Positions 22,263-24,100 of a DNA stretch of 24,100 nucleotides are shown piece by piece; positions within the stretch are counted from its first letter, which is position 1; every line of letters begins with the position of its first letter. The DNA comes from a virus. The DNA lies in the IMG/VR virus record IMGVR_UViG_3300025127_000276, positions 1 to 24,100 of that record. One strand, given 5' to 3'. The notes below the pieces were generated by a model. The model worked only from the letters and a program-made list of their open reading frames with translations, made no database searches and was not told where the DNA came from. The translations under genes were made by a program, and so were the position numbers.

Positions 22263-22577
22263 ATGAAAATTGGAGATAGGATCAAAGTAATTGATCAGGA
22301 AATTTATGGTATGTGTGTTCACATTCATAGAAATGAAGTTGTAATCGAAGACGAAGATGCAGAAACAGAAGACAATCAACTCTGTTTTAAAAAATCAGAA
22401 GTGGAGTTAGCGATTACAGATGAAATGTTAAATGCGTTTCTTGGTGATTCATCTAACAAACAAGCTAGGATTAATCTTAGACATGAATGTAAGCAAGATA
22501 AAGATGCTTACAATGATGTAGTAGAGTATTGGGAGATGATTAACGATGTGAGAGATCATGTAAAGGGGATTGCATAA
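22263..22577 (+). CDS. Small acidic accessory protein, unknown
   Basis: 104 residues, preceded by the strong AAGGAG and a promoter. The first 45 residues (MKIGDRIKVIDQEIYGMCVH, IHRNEVVIEDEDAETEDNQL) look like a small beta-barrel (SH3/KOW-like) with an acidic turn; the rest is helical and acidic, ending VEYWEMINDVRDHVKGIA. No catalytic motif. The stop shares one base with the next start (TAATG). First gene of the accessory operon. Confidence 0.5.
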   Translation: MKIGDRIKVIDQEIYGMCVHIHRNEVVIEDEDAETEDNQLCFKKSEVELAITDEMLNAFLGDSSNKQARINLRHECKQDKDAYNDVVEYWEMINDVRDHVKGIA

Positions 22578-22732
22578 TGGAAAACTTAGTAAAAGTTAAA
22601 GTCTTTACTAAAAAAGATTTAGAGAAAGTCAGTAAGTTAATTGACGATTTGTATTTTGATTACGATAGAATGAGTACAAGTGGTCAAGAAACTCTTGATA
22701 AAATCTCAAGTACCTTAGAGGAGTTATCATAA
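22577..22732 (+). CDS. 51-residue coiled-coil-like protein
   Basis: The protein begins MENLVKVKVFTKKDLEKVSK and ends SSTLEELS. It starts at an ATG sharing a base with the previous TAA and ends at a TAA sharing a base with the next ATG (TAATG at both ends), leaving no gap, so the reading is well supported despite its size. It is acidic and helical, with Leu/Ile/Val heptad-like spacing in residues 14-51. GGGG lies about 8 bases upstream of the start. Function unknown. Confidence 0.6.
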   Translation: MENLVKVKVFTKKDLEKVSKLIDDLYFDYDRMSTSGQETLDKISSTLEELS

Positions 22733-23280
22733 TGTTGTATGGTGCGTATGGTGCAAATCTAAATATGTCCAATATGGAAGTGCGTTGTCCTAAAGCAAAG
22801 CCTATGATTAGTTTTATGCTTAAGGACTATAAACTTGTATTTAATGGTGTTGCAGACATCATTAAGTGCAAGGGTGCAGAAGTGCCTATTGGCTTATGGA
22901 AGATTACAGACAAGTGTGAGAAAGCCTTAGATAGATTCGAGGGCTTCCCATATCTGTATAAAAAAATGTATGTCAATCTTGATATTCCTGGAGCAAAGGG
23001 TAAGTGTATGTTCTATGTTATGCGTAGAAAAGGGTTTGGTGTTCCACCAGCTCATTATTACAATTGTCTTGCACAAGGCTATGAAGATTTTGGCATGGAT
23101 AAAGACTATTTGTGTTGGGCAGTCCGTGAGGCAGAAGAGTCACAAGGTCTTAAACTCAATCTAGCAAAAAAAGTGTCTAATAATGATGATTTAGAACTTG
23201 GTGTAGATTGGGAATACGATTGGGATGGTAGTCATATCCCATTAACAGACAAAGCAAAAGGGAGAATCAATAATGGCTAA
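22732..23280 (+). CDS. Gamma-glutamylcyclotransferase (GGCT/AIG2)-fold protein
   Basis: 182 residues. The N-terminal YGAYGANLN is the substrate-binding loop of the GGCT/BtrG fold (Y-G-S/T-N-L), and CEKALDRFEGFPYLYKKMY carries the likely catalytic acid Glu70 in the family pattern LD.FEG.P..Y.R. PIGLWKITD precedes it, as in family members. The enzyme class removes gamma-glutamyl groups as 5-oxoproline; here the true substrate is unknown. AGAGGAG lies 11-15 bases upstream and the start is coupled to the previous stop. The C-terminal 60 residues (acidic, ending GRINNG) are an extension. It overlaps the following gene by 8 bases. Confidence 0.75.
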   Translation: MLYGAYGANLNMSNMEVRCPKAKPMISFMLKDYKLVFNGVADIIKCKGAEVPIGLWKITDKCEKALDRFEGFPYLYKKMYVNLDIPGAKGKCMFYVMRRKGFGVPPAHYYNCLAQGYEDFGMDKDYLCWAVREAEESQGLKLNLAKKVSNNDDLELGVDWEYDWDGSHIPLTDKAKGRINNG

Positions 23281-23581
23281 ATTAAAAGTAGGTCAAAGAT
23301 TGGCTGAAAATGTTGTTGCCTTGCCACAAAATGTTGGCTTGGCATCAGATAACCAGTTTATGCTTGACGGATACACTAAAGTACGATTCCCACCTAATGC
23401 CTATGGCAAAAGTAAAGGTGTTGGCTCAGAGCGAATGTGGGTCAAGATCGTTGATGGCGATAGCCTAAATGGTGTTGGTGTGCTTGAAAACGAACCTATG
23501 TATAGCGATTTCAAGTTATATCAAAAGGTAAAATTTGAGGAAGATGAAGATGGTTTCCCAAAATTCCAAGAACTTGCCTAG
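23273..23581 (+). CDS. Small protein, possible DUF2314-like
   Basis: 102 residues, with GGGAG about 9 bases before the ATG. The C-terminal half ERMWVKIVDGDSLNGVGVLE followed by NEPMYSDFKLYQKVKFEED resembles the DUF2314 pattern (E-x-M-W-V-x-V....G.L.N.P....LK.G..V.F). DUF2314 proteins are small beta-rich proteins of unknown role. The assignment is from memory of the pattern and should be treated as tentative. Overlaps both neighbours. Confidence 0.5.
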   Translation: MAKLKVGQRLAENVVALPQNVGLASDNQFMLDGYTKVRFPPNAYGKSKGVGSERMWVKIVDGDSLNGVGVLENEPMYSDFKLYQKVKFEEDEDGFPKFQELA

Positions 23582-23873
23582 AGTTCGCTGCACAAAGTGC
23601 AACGAGCAGATCCTGCGTAACCGAGAACTGGTTGTTAATAAACGAACAATCTGTCTTGGTTGTGCAGTTGAAATGGGTTTAACTCAAAAAATTAAACTAG
23701 ATATTAATCATAAAGAGAACTGTTACAAACGTGCAGGATTAGGCGATGATGATTGTCATTATTGTTGGGTTCAAACGTGGGGAGCAATGCGTGATTTAGG
23801 CTACGAGTGTACCGATAATGGCTCGTGGTATAAACGAACAGATTTCCATAATGTACTGGTCATTTATGAGTAA
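23550..23873 (+). CDS. Zinc-binding protein with several Cys pairs
   Basis: 107 residues from ATG 23550, with GAGGAAG upstream; ATG 23544 is too close to the ribosome binding site and the frame extends back only to a TTG at 23535. Cys14/Cys17 (CTKC) and Cys35/Cys38 (CLGC) form a zinc ribbon, and Cys58, Cys69 and Cys72 (CYKRAGLGDDDCHYC) could form a second site. The C-terminal 35 residues (WGAMRDLGYECTDNGSWYKR) are aromatic. It overlaps the previous gene by 32 bases. It is the last gene before the repeat-rich region and may act on nucleic acid there, but this is inference only. Confidence 0.55.
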   Translation: MVSQNSKNLPRVRCTKCNEQILRNRELVVNKRTICLGCAVEMGLTQKIKLDINHKENCYKRAGLGDDDCHYCWVQTWGAMRDLGYECTDNGSWYKRTDFHNVLVIYE

Positions 23874-23955
23874 TTTACTTACCACTTACCAACTTACTTG
23901 GTAAGTAAAAATAGAGGGAAGTTATAAGTCATTGATAATATTAGATAAATTAAAT

Positions 23956-24044
23956 CAACTTACCGAACTTACTTTTTACCATTGCAAGTTAATTTTAGCT
24001 TGTAAGTCATTGATTTCATTGGTACTTACCAACTTACCGAACTT
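23956..24044 (+). repeat. Long direct repeats in the terminal region
   Basis: The 15-base CAACTTACCGAACTT occurs at 23956-23970 and 24030-24044. The 12-base TAAGTCATTGAT occurs at 23925-23936 and 24003-24014, and ACTTACCAACTTAC at 23884-23897 and 24024-24037. All are exact copies. Confidence 0.85.
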
Positions 24045-24098
24045 CCCCCCCTATAGGGGGTATAGGGGGGTGGTAAGTAACCCACCCCATACCCTATA
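24045..24098. repeat. G/C-rich palindromes beside the iterons
   Basis: CCCCCTATAGGGGG (24047-24060 approximately) is a perfect palindrome. It is followed by a second G run with TATA, then GGTAAGTAACCCACCCCATACCCTATA, so the whole end forms an imperfect large dyad (TATAGGG...GGGTGG against CCACCCC...CCCTATA). It could form a hairpin or cruciform beside the repeats. Confidence 0.55.
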
Positions 24099-24100
24099 TT

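Larger units (their letters stand above)
23874..24100. other. Gene-free repeat region, candidate replication origin
   Basis: No credible gene lies here up to the window edge. ACTTACC or close variants recur at 23877, 23884, 23892, 23958, 23967, 24024, 24032 and 24041, with inverted copies GGTAAGT at 23900 and 24072. Adjacent copies are often 7-9 bp apart. The first half is very A+T rich and the end is runs of C and G. Iterons next to an A/T-rich stretch and dyads are what an initiator-bound origin looks like, and a RepA-like primase-helicase is encoded upstream. No initiator is identified, so the origin call is an inference. Confidence 0.5.

Overview
The window is a compact stretch of a tailed-phage genome. 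Nearly every gene is on the + strand, genes overlap by a few bases (ATGA, TAATG and TGATG junctions are common), and virion, lysis, DNA-replication/recombination and DNA-modification genes are packed together. The DNA is visibly A+T rich. Protein style (big glycine/glutamine-rich virion proteins, Sak4-type ATPase, DUF669, DUF1064, RepA-like primase-helicase, PP-loop reductase-like protein, two solitary DNA methyltransferases) suggests an uncultured marine phage of an AT-rich alphaproteobacterium, probably with a short tail because large internal/ejection-like proteins precede the lysozyme. This host and morphology assignment is inference; no terminase, portal, capsid or polymerase gene is visible here.

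Layout. 1-7748: late virion genes (a 5'-truncated tail-like protein, a small virion-type protein, a protein with a conserved GTKDDVPAM box, and three large putative internal/ejection proteins). 7745-8194: T4-type lysozyme. 8165-8362: the only minus-strand gene, a ribbon-helix-helix regulator, divergent from a DUF1064 nuclease-like gene with only 12 bp between the starts. 8762-8790: a near-consensus sigma70 promoter starting the replication/recombination operon: coiled-coil protein, Sak4-like ATPase, DUF669 ssDNA-binding-like protein, a structured noncoding element (10719-10817), SF2 helicase, DUF6378, two small proteins (one ending in an SSB-like acidic tip), a Cas4/AddB-type nuclease with four cysteines, and a Toprim primase fused to a RecA-like helicase. 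16156-18263: PAPS-reductase-like PP-loop protein, then a C5-cytosine methyltransferase whose gene wholly contains a second long reading frame (17137-18180) with its own Shine-Dalgarno. 18513-18631: promoter plus terminator with no gene between, a small-RNA candidate. 18635-20837: a separately promoted gene of unknown function and small accessory genes. 20815-22209: DNA N6-adenine/N4-cytosine methyltransferase. 22199-23873: another promoter and small accessory genes (GGCT-fold protein, zinc-finger protein, others). 23874-24100: a gene-free, repeat-rich segment with iteron-like ACTTACC repeats and G/C-rich dyads, a candidate replication origin.

How it fits together. The middle third looks like a host-polymerase-dependent replication/recombination system: Sak4-like recombinase, DUF669 annealing/ssDNA-binding partner, helicase, 4-Cys nuclease and primase-helicase, with the iteron-like region as a plausible initiation site. 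The two methyltransferases would protect phage DNA or adjust its expression; neither has an adjacent restriction enzyme. Three promoters share an unusual spacer motif (TAGGTnATGnGTGCYTAT), and a related sequence lies in the leader of the ribbon-helix-helix gene, suggesting a small regulon. The strongest novelty is the methyltransferase gene with a dual-coding interior: five DNA repeats are read as one recurring peptide motif in one frame and a different recurring motif in the other.
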